A stretch of 6,035 nt of DNA from NCBI GenBank assembly GCA_016177865.1, contig JACOUJ010000068.1:1-6035 (forward strand), in the 5' to 3' direction. The notes under the pieces are model-generated. The model was not told the origin of the DNA and made no database searches. It was given only the letters and a program-made list of their open reading frames with translations. A program made the translations under genes and the position numbers. The DNA is from Candidatus Rokuibacteriota bacterium (GTDB lineage Bacteria > Methylomirabilota > Methylomirabilia > Rokubacteriales > JACOUJ01). Shown piece by piece: positions 1-5,818 of this stretch (positions are counted from its first letter, which is position 1; each line of letters opens with the position of its first letter).

Positions 1-1
1 G

Positions 2-18
2 TTTTTTTTTTTTTTTTT
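2..18. repeat. 17-base T homopolymer at the window edge
   Basis: An uninterrupted run of 17 T lies at the very start of the window. It could be the U-tract of a rho-independent terminator whose stem lies to the left, outside the window, or a slippage-prone or assembly-edge artefact. No stem is visible, so no function is assigned. The rest of 19-112 contains no recognisable gene. It has only a modest foldable segment: GCTGGC at 53-58 can pair with GCCAGC at 80-85, with CTCC/GGAG nested at 65-77. Confidence 0.6.
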
Positions 19-112
19 CTTCTCCGCGGCGCATATTACCACTTGGAGCAACGCTGGCCAGATGCTCCGTTTTGGAGACGCCAGCACCAGGGTGGCGGTC
101 GAGAGACAGAAA

Positions 113-120
113 AAAAAAGC
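113..120. repeat. left target-site duplication of the MITE (AAAAAAGC)
   Basis: These eight bases directly abut the left terminal repeat and are identical to 403-410. Eight bases is the duplication length of the ISL3 family. Confidence 0.85.
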
Positions 121-144
121 GGCTCTTCCGGATCTTGTGTGGGT
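121..144 (+). repeat. left terminal inverted repeat of the MITE
   Basis: This 24-bp end pairs with the right end at 379-402. The only mismatches are at repeat positions 12 and 14. It begins GGCTCTTCCGG. Confidence 0.85.
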
Positions 145-378
145 CCTCCGCCCTCCGACTCGGGGTTCATCGACGGCCTGGGGGATACGTAGCCGGGGTC
201 CGGGCGTCCTGCCTGGATGCCGCCCTCGGGGGGCTGGCTACAGTGGCCTCCACGGCGGTCAGGAGGGCCGCAGGCGCCCTCTGCCTCCAGGCCCCCGGGA
301 TCGCCGCCGACCCCCCAAGCCCGAGCCGCGCCACGGCTTTGAGGCTAGGACCCGCAGGGCGTGGTCTCGGCCAGCCCC

Positions 379-402
379 ACCCACACAAAAGCCGGAAGAG
401 CC
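379..402 (-). repeat. right terminal inverted repeat of the MITE
   Basis: Read on the minus strand from 402, this end begins GGCTCTTCCGG and then carries TTTTGTGTGGGT. It matches the left end at 22 of 24 positions. Confidence 0.85.
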
Positions 403-410
403 AAAAAAGC
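403..410. repeat. right target-site duplication of the MITE (AAAAAAGC)
   Basis: These eight bases directly follow the right terminal repeat and are identical to 113-120. Only 24 bases remain between this duplication and the first gene's ATG. Confidence 0.85.
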
Positions 411-434
411 TAGCATGAAAGTCGTAAAGGTGCG

Positions 435-1262
435 ATGAGACGAGTCGTTACGACCTGGTGCCTCGCGGTCACCCTCTCTGTCCTGAGTGGGGAGCTTTCA
501 GCTTGGGCGGAGATGGCGGTCCACTTCATTGATGTCGGCCAGGGCGGCGGGGTCTTCATCCAGAAGGACGGAAAGAATATCCTCTACGACTGCGGCGATA
601 CCTTTGCAGGCCCCGCGGTCGCTGACTACCTCGCCGCCCTAGACGTAGAGACGATCCATTTTCTCGTCATCTCCCACGCTCATAAGGATCACATGGGCGG
701 CTGCATCCATGTCTTGACGAAAAGTACTGTGAAGATCAAACGAATCTTCCACAACGGCTCAAACGCGAAAACTGGGACCTGGCGAAAATTCCTTAAGGAG
801 GCGGGGAGGGCCGACGAGGTGGTTGTGGTCGAGCGCGATCGCGACGAGAACGGCATTCAGATTTTGGTCGCCTACGATAGCCGTGGCGCACGATACAGCA
901 AGGAGGCGGACAACAGCGTACTCGTCCGGTTGGTGGACGGCAGGGTCCGGGTGCTCCTCACCGGCGACTGCGAGGCCACCTGCGAAAAGGAGGTCAGCCG
1001 GACCTCGGATGTCCAGAGTGACGTCCTCAATGTCGGTCACCATGGCTCCGATGCCGCCTCGAGCCCCGAGTTCTTGAAGAAAGTGAAGCCCAAGATCGCG
1101 GTCATCCAGGCTGGGGCCGGGAACCAATACAACCATCCGAAACAGTCAGTGCTCAAGCGTCTGAAGCAGGCAGGGGTGACAGAGATCTACCGCACTGACC
1201 GGCATGGGACCGTCGTCCTTCATTCCAATGGCACCCAGGTGACGGTTGAAACCGAGAAATAG
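435..1262 (+). CDS. exported ComEC/Rec2-type metallo-beta-lactamase-fold hydrolase
   Basis: This 275-residue protein resembles the stand-alone MBL hydrolases related to the C-terminal domain of the DNA-uptake protein ComEC. Residues 1-25 form a Sec-type signal peptide: RR, a hydrophobic core, then an AWA cleavage site before EMAVHF. The family signature starts at 31 with FIDVGQGGG. The metal-binding motif HAHKDH is at 81-86, TGD at 176-178, GHHGS at 201-205 and the terminal NHP at 233-235, so the active site looks complete. There are no ComEC membrane helices, so it is not a DNA-uptake channel. The likely reaction is hydrolysis of a phosphoester (nucleic acid or other) outside the cytoplasm; the substrate is unknown. 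The start is supported by AAAGG at 426-430, although the 4-base spacing is short. A seven-codon frame at 415-438 overlaps this ATG as ATGA and may be a leader or chance. It heads a likely operon with the two patatin genes. Confidence 0.88.
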   Translation: MRRVVTTWCLAVTLSVLSGELSAWAEMAVHFIDVGQGGGVFIQKDGKNILYDCGDTFAGPAVADYLAALDVETIHFLVISHAHKDHMGGCIHVLTKSTVKIKRIFHNGSNAKTGTWRKFLKEAGRADEVVVVERDRDENGIQILVAYDSRGARYSKEADNSVLVRLVDGRVRVLLTGDCEATCEKEVSRTSDVQSDVLNVGHHGSDAASSPEFLKKVKPKIAVIQAGAGNQYNHPKQSVLKRLKQAGVTEIYRTDRHGTVVLHSNGTQVTVETEK

Positions 1263-1344
1263 AAGGTCTTCCAGGGTCGGCCGCTGGTCGTTCGAGAGTC
1301 GGGCCCAGGGGTGCATGAGGAACGGAATGGCAGGAGCGTAGGTC

Positions 1345-2520
1345 ATGCCGTTCGGGAGTGAAGGCATCGAGCCGGGAATCGGCCTTGCTCTCTCGGGGGG
1401 AGGGTTTCGCGCCACGCTCTTCCACTGTGGCGCGCTCTGGCGTCTGAACGAACTCGGCTATCTGCCCAAGCTCACGCGGGTCTCAAGCGTTTCCGGGGGC
1501 TCGATCACCGCCGGCCGCCTTGCCGTGAGGTGGCGGGAGCTCCTGTTTGTCAACGATGCGGCAACGAATTTCCTGGAGGAAGTGATCCTCCCGCTCCGGA
1601 AGTTCTGCGAGCGGGACATCGACGGGCCGGCGATCCTCGAGGGGACGTTTCTCCCCTGGAAGAGGATCAGCGACGCCCTCCGGGAGGAATACGAGGACCT
1701 ATTCGGGGCCACGACCCTCCAGGATCTTCCCGAGGCGCCACGGTTTATCTTCAACGCCTCGAACTTCTCCACCGGCGTGGACTTTCGTTTCTCAAGGCCC
1801 TATGCCGGAGACTACCGGATCGGGCTCCTCAGAAACCCCACTTTCTCCGTCGCCCTCGCCGTGACGGCGTCTAGCGCCTTCCCGCCGTTCCTCTCGCCCG
1901 TGGTGATCACACCGAACCCCGACGCCTTCGAGCGGACCGACGGGGCCGACCTCTATGACCACCGGGCCTACCGGGAGCGACTCGTGCTCACGGACGGCGG
2001 CGCCTACGACAACCTCGGGCTTGAGACCGTCTGGAAGCGGTTGGAGACCATCCTGGTCAGCGATGCCGGGGCGCCGTTTGTGTTCGACCCTGACCCTGGA
2101 AGCTCTTGGCACCGGCAGACGCTGCGCGCGTTCGATATCGCCACCAACCAGGCCCGTGGGTTGCGGAAACGGTTCCTTATCGAGATGTTCAAGGCGGGGG
2201 TCCGCAAGGGGACATACTGGGGCATCATGACCGAGATCGAGAACTACCAGCTGCCGGATGCCCTGCCGGTGCCGGCGGAGGTGACTCGAAAACTCGCACG
2301 GATCCGCACCCGGTTAAACCCCTTCACCGAGGCCGAGCAGTGCGCGCTCATCAACTGGGGGTACGCGGTCTGCGATGCGGCGATGCGGAAGTATGTCGCT
2401 CCCGGCGCACTGCCCCCTCCCAGCTGGCCCTATCCGGAGTGTGCTCTGGATCAGGGCCTCCCTTTGGGCGTGAAAGTGGAGGAAACAACTGACTTGGTCG
2501 ACGTGAGGAGTGCACCTTAA
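1345..2520 (+). CDS. patatin-like phospholipase, soluble
   Basis: This 391-residue protein belongs to the patatin-like acyl hydrolases, which use a Ser-Asp dyad to release fatty acids from lipids. The oxyanion-hole loop SGGGFRA is at residues 17-23, the nucleophile motif SSVSGGS at 47-53 (predicted Ser50), and the catalytic Asp217 lies in TDGGAYDNLG. The nucleophile elbow has the SVSGG form, common among bacterial patatins, rather than GTSAG. No signal peptide or membrane helix is seen, so it is probably cytosolic or peripheral. The C-terminal part from about residue 250 has no motif I can name. AGGAG at 1332-1336 with an 8-base spacer supports this ATG. The gene lies 82 bases after the MBL gene and 26 before the second patatin, with no terminator seen between them. 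The family is firm; the natural lipid is unknown. Confidence 0.9.
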   Translation: MPFGSEGIEPGIGLALSGGGFRATLFHCGALWRLNELGYLPKLTRVSSVSGGSITAGRLAVRWRELLFVNDAATNFLEEVILPLRKFCERDIDGPAILEGTFLPWKRISDALREEYEDLFGATTLQDLPEAPRFIFNASNFSTGVDFRFSRPYAGDYRIGLLRNPTFSVALAVTASSAFPPFLSPVVITPNPDAFERTDGADLYDHRAYRERLVLTDGGAYDNLGLETVWKRLETILVSDAGAPFVFDPDPGSSWHRQTLRAFDIATNQARGLRKRFLIEMFKAGVRKGTYWGIMTEIENYQLPDALPVPAEVTRKLARIRTRLNPFTEAEQCALINWGYAVCDAAMRKYVAPGALPPPSWPYPECALDQGLPLGVKVEETTDLVDVRSAP

Positions 2521-2546
2521 AGGCGGGGACGAGGTTAGATCCGTCG

Positions 2547-4313
2547 ATGTCCGACGTCACGACACAGCAAATCATCCCACCTGAACCTACTGGAGGTGAA
2601 ACGCCAGCACGGCTCCCCCCCGTCCCATCGTTTGTTCCAAACCTAGACCCAGGGCGAGTCAAGCTCATTTGGCTTTTTCAGGCCGCTATTTTGCTGGGCT
2701 TTGTGGGAATATGGTGGGGCTTTGGCGTCTCGGGGTTGATGGGCGCGACGGGCGTCGTAATCTTCGCCGGTCTCTGTGCAGGATTGGGTTGGCTCATGTG
2801 GCGGGACGCGCAAACCCCAGATCCTCTTCCGCCCAGAAGCTGTCTCTTCTGGCACATGAGGGCGGGAATCTGGTTGACGTTTGTGGGGATACTTTTCTTC
2901 GGCTGGGCAGTAGGGATCAGGATTGACTGGAAGGAGTCATTCTGGGCGGGTCTGATCTTCATTGTGTTCATAGTGCTCGTGGAAATACTCACCCTACCGT
3001 TGAGTCGATATGCGATAAAGCACCAAGTAACCCCGTGGTTTCAGTTCGCGATGGGCGTGACCCTTATTCCTGTGCTGGTAGCATGGGGCGGCGCGACGGT
3101 ATTTTCGTGGCTAAATCCGAGGCTTCCCGGTGCGGCGATGCACGCGACGCTGGAAGACGCTCGTCAGAAACAGTTGAGTAAGCGGCAGGAGTGGGCAAGA
3201 CACCCGGGATGGATGAGCACCGATGGCCGGCCGATCGTGATCGCCGTGACCTTATCGGGAGGCGGTTACCGGGCCGCTGCCATTCACGCGGGACTGCTGC
3301 ACGCGCTGGACGAAAGATGCGTTCCAATTCGGTATCTGAGTACGGTGTCCGGGGGTTCGATCATTGGTACTTACTACGCGCTCGGGTACCCGCCAGCGTT
3401 GTTCAGAGAGAAGCTTATGGCACACCGGCCAGGCCTGCCCGATGAAATGCTTTCGATCCATTGGGTCTTTGCGGATTGGTTCCTGCCCGGATATTGGGTG
3501 TTGCCTGGCTGGAATAGTGCAGACACGTACGCGCGACATTTTCGGAACGTCTTTTTCGGAACCAAGACGTTGGCGGATACCGGTTCCTTCCCTCGGCTTC
3601 TGGTAAATGCGACGGACATCGAACAGACGGCCGACCGTGCGCGGGAGGTCTTCTACAAAGGCCGCGATCCCAAGGACTCAAAGCTCGATGAGACCTTGCT
3701 GGCGGACGTGGTAGCCGCATCCGGGGCCTTTCCGGGAGCATTTCAGCCAAAGGTAATTCGTTGGCTTCCACCCGCGGGGGCTGACCGTCTTGAGAAGCGC
3801 CGATTTGTAGACGGCGGTGTCGTGGAAAACCTTGGTATCGAGGGCCTTGAACGTTTCCGCGTGCTCGAACAGGAAGCCGGGAAATCCGTAGATGCCCCTG
3901 ATTTCACAATCATCTCCGACGCTAGTAAATATGGCACTGTCGATAGGCTTCCGCCGAAGGTTGAATTCGTTCAGTTGGTCAGCCGGAGCCAGGGCATAAC
4001 ATATGGCACGCTCCACGAGTTCATTCGCAGGCAATTGAAGAAAGAGCAGGTTCTTTGGATGAGGGCGACTCACGCGGAGGGAATAGCGATCCTGGGCAGT
4101 TATATGTTTGGTTCTGTTAACGGGAGCAAGGTCGCGTCCGAAGTTGCGGGCTATGAGACGCTAAAAGAGCTGAGCTCACAACAGGTGGACCGAACGTTCT
4201 GGGTAGGTTATACGCTCGGTCAGCACTACTGGGATAGCGTTAACAGCGTGCGGGAAAGGTTAGGAGGGGCTGGGTCATCTTGTCCCGGGGTTCAGAAAGC
4301 AATGAGAGGCTGA
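2547..4313 (+). CDS. membrane-anchored patatin-like phospholipase
   Basis: This 588-residue protein has a membrane domain followed by a patatin catalytic domain. After a proline-rich N-terminus of about 38 residues, hydrophobic segments lie near residues 39-59, 62-85, 105-124, 132-152 and 165-186, suggesting five helices. The patatin domain then begins: TLSGGGYRA (oxyanion loop, about 235-242), STVSGGS at 265-271 with predicted Ser268, and VDGGVVENLG with predicted Asp422. The dyad is intact, so it is probably an active acyl hydrolase at the inner membrane. It shares the core motifs of the upstream patatin, but its flanking sequence is very different, so this is not a recent duplication. The nearest Shine-Dalgarno candidate is GAGG at 2531-2534, with a rather long 12-base spacing. 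Its third codon positions look less GC-rich than those of the two upstream genes, which may mean a separate origin. Substrate is unknown. Confidence 0.88.
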   Translation: MSDVTTQQIIPPEPTGGETPARLPPVPSFVPNLDPGRVKLIWLFQAAILLGFVGIWWGFGVSGLMGATGVVIFAGLCAGLGWLMWRDAQTPDPLPPRSCLFWHMRAGIWLTFVGILFFGWAVGIRIDWKESFWAGLIFIVFIVLVEILTLPLSRYAIKHQVTPWFQFAMGVTLIPVLVAWGGATVFSWLNPRLPGAAMHATLEDARQKQLSKRQEWARHPGWMSTDGRPIVIAVTLSGGGYRAAAIHAGLLHALDERCVPIRYLSTVSGGSIIGTYYALGYPPALFREKLMAHRPGLPDEMLSIHWVFADWFLPGYWVLPGWNSADTYARHFRNVFFGTKTLADTGSFPRLLVNATDIEQTADRAREVFYKGRDPKDSKLDETLLADVVAASGAFPGAFQPKVIRWLPPAGADRLEKRRFVDGGVVENLGIEGLERFRVLEQEAGKSVDAPDFTIISDASKYGTVDRLPPKVEFVQLVSRSQGITYGTLHEFIRRQLKKEQVLWMRATHAEGIAILGSYMFGSVNGSKVASEVAGYETLKELSSQQVDRTFWVGYTLGQHYWDSVNSVRERLGGAGSSCPGVQKAMRG

Positions 4314-4442
4314 ATTGTACGCGCGTGAGGTAGGTGCCCTCCGCTTTCCTCCACGCATCGGGATATCGGCGGCGGTTTAATCAATCCGAAGGCCAACAGA
4401 GGAGCGTTTGTTGTTGGGCCAAGCATCGTAGGAGGAGTCGAT
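4314..4442 (+). other. spacer between patatin 2 and the lipoprotein gene
   Basis: This 129-base gap holds no gene. It contains an imperfect hairpin at 4391-4420 and, at its end, a strong Shine-Dalgarno sequence, GGAGG at 4431-4435, placed 7 bases before the original lipoprotein ATG. No convincing promoter or T-tailed terminator was found, so the lipoprotein gene could originally have been transcribed together with the patatins. Confidence 0.55.
4391..4420 (+). other. imperfect hairpin in the spacer
   Basis: CCAACA at 4393-4398 can pair with TGTTGG at 4412-4417, and the outer GG can pair with CC after one bulged G. No T-run follows, so it is not a standard terminator. It could be an RNA-stability element or chance. 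Confidence 0.35.
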
Positions 4443-4459
4443 ATGAGGAAGGTCCGGTT

Positions 4460-4467
4460 GTTTTTTG
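4460..4467. repeat. left target-site duplication (GTTTTTTG)
   Basis: These eight bases abut the left end and are identical to 5853-5860. They fall within codons 6-9 of the lipoprotein leader. Confidence 0.92.
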
Positions 4468-4489
4468 CGCTCTTCACCAGAATCTGTAA
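4468..4489 (+). repeat. left terminal inverted repeat of the ISL3-family element
   Basis: This 22-bp end matches the reverse complement of 5831-5852 at 19 positions; mismatches are at positions 7, 9 and 10. It shares the block GCTCTTC with the MITE ends at 121 and 402. Confidence 0.9.
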
Positions 4490-4490
4490 C

Positions 4491-4513
4491 CACCCCTGTC
4501 TGGATGCGGGGTG
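4491..4513 (+). other. small hairpin just inside the left end
   Basis: CACCCC at 4491-4496 is complementary to GGGGTG at 4508-4513, with an 11-base loop. It lies between the terminal repeat and the transposase leader hairpin and may be part of a structured leader or a transposase-binding site. No function is shown. Confidence 0.5.
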
Positions 4514-4526
4514 CTGAAATGATGAG

Positions 4527-4597
4527 GGGCATCGGCTCTCGAAGTGATAGACCTCCTACCGTGAGTTGCCATCACGGAAAGGAGGGAGCCGATGCCC
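4527..4597 (+). promoter_or_regulatory. hairpin that sequesters the transposase ribosome-binding site and start codon
   Basis: The transcript can fold into a nested stem. The outer arms are GGGCATCGGCTC (4527-4538) and GAGCCGATGCCC (4586-4597), a perfect 12-bp match that buries the transposase ATG at 4592. Inside, CCTCCT (4552-4557) pairs with the Shine-Dalgarno AGGAGG (4580-4585), and CCGTGA (4559-4564) pairs with TCACGG (4572-4577) around a 7-base loop. A 13-base bulge separates the outer and inner stems on the left. Known: IS10 and IS50 use comparable structures to block translation from read-through transcripts. Inferred: the same role here. No clear internal promoter that would bypass the left arm was found. 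Confidence 0.75.
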
Positions 4598-5818
4598 GAG
4601 GAGATCGTATCACGCATTTTGCGCCTGCCGGGCTATGGGGTGTATGCCTGGGAGGCGGAGGAGCTGACCGGGACGCTGACGCTCTGGATTCGGCAAACCG
4701 CGTCCGAGCCGTACCACGTCTGCCGCGGCTGCGGGATCTCGGTCCGGGACGTCCACAGCTGGACGGAGCGGCGGGTCCGGGACCTGCCCTGGGGGACCTG
4801 GCAGGTCTGGTTGGTGGTGGAAGTGCATCGGGTCCGGTGTCGCCGCTGCGGGGTGCGCACGGAGCGGCTGCCCTTTCTGGCGGGCAAGGCGCACTCCACG
4901 GCCCGGCTGGAGACCGCCGTGGCCCAAGACTGTGAGGCCGCGCCCGTGAGCCGGGTCGCCGCCAAGTGGGGGCTCCCTCCCGAGACCGTCCGCCGGATGG
5001 ACAAGCGGGTCCTGCACCGCTGGGCGGCGGGCCGCCCGCGCGTCCCCCTGCGGGACCTCGGGGTCGATGAAATCTACCTCGGCAAGCGCGACAAGTTTCT
5101 CACCGTCGTCAGTGACCTGGAGCGGGGCGAACCCCTCTGGGTGGGGCTGGAGCGGAAGCGCGAGACCCTGGACCGGTTCTTCGCCGAGGCCCTGCCCCCT
5201 GGCCGTCGGCGTACCGTCCGGGCCGTGTGCGTGGACATGTGGGAGCCCTTCGTGCAGAGTCTGCGAGCTCATCTCCCTCACACCCGCATCGTGTACGACA
5301 AGTTCCATGTCCTGCGCCATGTGAACGACGCCCTGGACGAGACCCGCCGGGCCGAGTTCTTCCGGAAGGGCGGGCACGCCCGCGGCCTGCTCCGGGGCAA
5401 GCGCTGGGTGCTGCTGCGCCGGTGGGCCCACCTGGAACGCGACGAACGTCGGCTGGTCAAGGAGCTGTTGGCCCTCAACCGCCGCCTCGCCAAGGCGTAC
5501 CTGCTCAAAGAGCAGCTGGCCCATCTCTGGGACTACACGTACGAAGGGGCGGCGCGGCGGTTCCTGATCACCTGGCTGCGCGCCCTTCGCTGGCAACGGC
5601 TGCCGGCCTTCCAGAAAGTCGCCAAGCTCCTCCTCCGGCATCTCGACGGCATCCTGGCCTACTGCCATGAGAAGGTGCCCTTCGGCAAGGTCGAGGCGAT
5701 CAACGGCAACATCCGGGCGATGCTGCGCCGGGGACGCGGCTACCGGGATCACGAGTACCTGCTCCTCAAAGTGCAGAAGGCCACCGCTGAGCGCCGCCGG
5801 CTCCTGAGAGCCGCATGA
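4592..5818 (+). CDS. tnpA: ISL3-family transposase
   Basis: This 408-residue DDE transposase cuts and joins the ends of its own element. The N-terminus has a zinc-binding pattern, CRGC at 44-47 and CRRC at 83-86, followed by a helix-turn-helix-like segment at about 117-140 that probably contacts the terminal repeats. Catalytic candidates are Asp159 in GVDEIYLG, Asp215 in VDMWEPF and Glu368 in KVEAINGNIRAMLRRGRGY. DKFHVLRHVN at 236-245 is the conserved ISL3 block after the second Asp. Length is normal for the family and the frame is unbroken. The start is set by a perfect AGGAGG at 4580-4585, 6 bases before the ATG, but both lie in a strong hairpin. The stop codon overlaps the ATG of the downstream lipoprotein frame. 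The long frame on the opposite strand (4610-5752) is a GC-driven shadow. Confidence 0.95.
   Translation: MPEEIVSRILRLPGYGVYAWEAEELTGTLTLWIRQTASEPYHVCRGCGISVRDVHSWTERRVRDLPWGTWQVWLVVEVHRVRCRRCGVRTERLPFLAGKAHSTARLETAVAQDCEAAPVSRVAAKWGLPPETVRRMDKRVLHRWAAGRPRVPLRDLGVDEIYLGKRDKFLTVVSDLERGEPLWVGLERKRETLDRFFAEALPPGRRRTVRAVCVDMWEPFVQSLRAHLPHTRIVYDKFHVLRHVNDALDETRRAEFFRKGGHARGLLRGKRWVLLRRWAHLERDERRLVKELLALNRRLAKAYLLKEQLAHLWDYTYEGAARRFLITWLRALRWQRLPAFQKVAKLLLRHLDGILAYCHEKVPFGKVEAINGNIRAMLRRGRGYRDHEYLLLKVQKATAERRRLLRAA

Larger units (their letters stand above)
121..402. mobile_element. 282-bp MITE-like element with ISL3-type ends
   Basis: Seen: the two ends are inverted repeats of 24 bp, 22 identical, both beginning GGCTCTTCCGG and continuing with a TTGTGTGGGT block. 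Immediately outside, the same eight bases AAAAAAGC occur at 113-120 and 403-410, a perfect target duplication. Known: ISL3-family transposons make 8-bp duplications, and many have ends starting GGCTCTTC. Inferred: this is a non-autonomous derivative that was moved in trans by an ISL3-type transposase. The interior is very GC-rich and has no credible protein. The frames that cross it are proline- and arginine-rich in one reading and alanine-rich in another, without motifs. Its ends differ from those of the complete element at 4468-5852 beyond the shared GCTCTTC, so that transposase is probably not its partner. It sits just upstream of the first cassette gene and may have separated that gene from an older promoter. 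Confidence 0.85.
4443..4517 (+). pseudogene. 5' stump of a lipoprotein gene cut by an ISL3-family element
   Basis: The original ATG at 4443 has a good ribosome-binding site, GGAGG at 4431-4435. Eight native codons give MRKVRLFF; then the reading frame enters the insertion at 4468 and ends at a TGA at 4515-4517, so it encodes only 24 residues. Joining 4467 directly to 5861, thereby removing the element and one target-duplication copy, restores the frame and gives MRKVRLFFVGFLLIGLTGC. That is a positively charged n-region, a hydrophobic core and an LTGC lipobox with Cys19 as the lipidated residue. This shows that the stump and the frame downstream of the element are the two halves of one gene. 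Confidence 0.9.

Noticed and set aside
263..281. GAGGGC/GCCCTC hairpin inside the MITE as a terminator
   Set aside because: It is a short stem in very GC-rich DNA with no T-run after it, so it is probably chance.
62..418. Two overlapping forward open frames (about 118 and 113 codons) and one reverse frame (73 codons)
   Set aside because: They span the MITE and its flanks, have skewed composition without motifs, and contradict each other. The inverted repeats and duplication explain the region better.
435..1262. ComEC competence protein
   Set aside because: Only the MBL-like domain is present, behind a signal peptide. The membrane channel domain of ComEC is missing.
1263..1344. Possible terminator or promoter between the hydrolase and patatin 1
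   Set aside because: No convincing stem followed by T-run and no promoter-like hexamers were found. Only the ribosome-binding site AGGAG at 1332-1336 is supported.
4465..4935. 156-codon forward frame starting at the left end of the insertion sequence
   Set aside because: It overlaps the transposase in another frame, is rich in Gly, Ala and Arg, and has no family features.
4610..5752. 380-codon open frame on the minus strand
   Set aside because: It is antisense to the transposase, whose motifs are clear. It is a product of high GC at third positions, with a low-complexity sequence.
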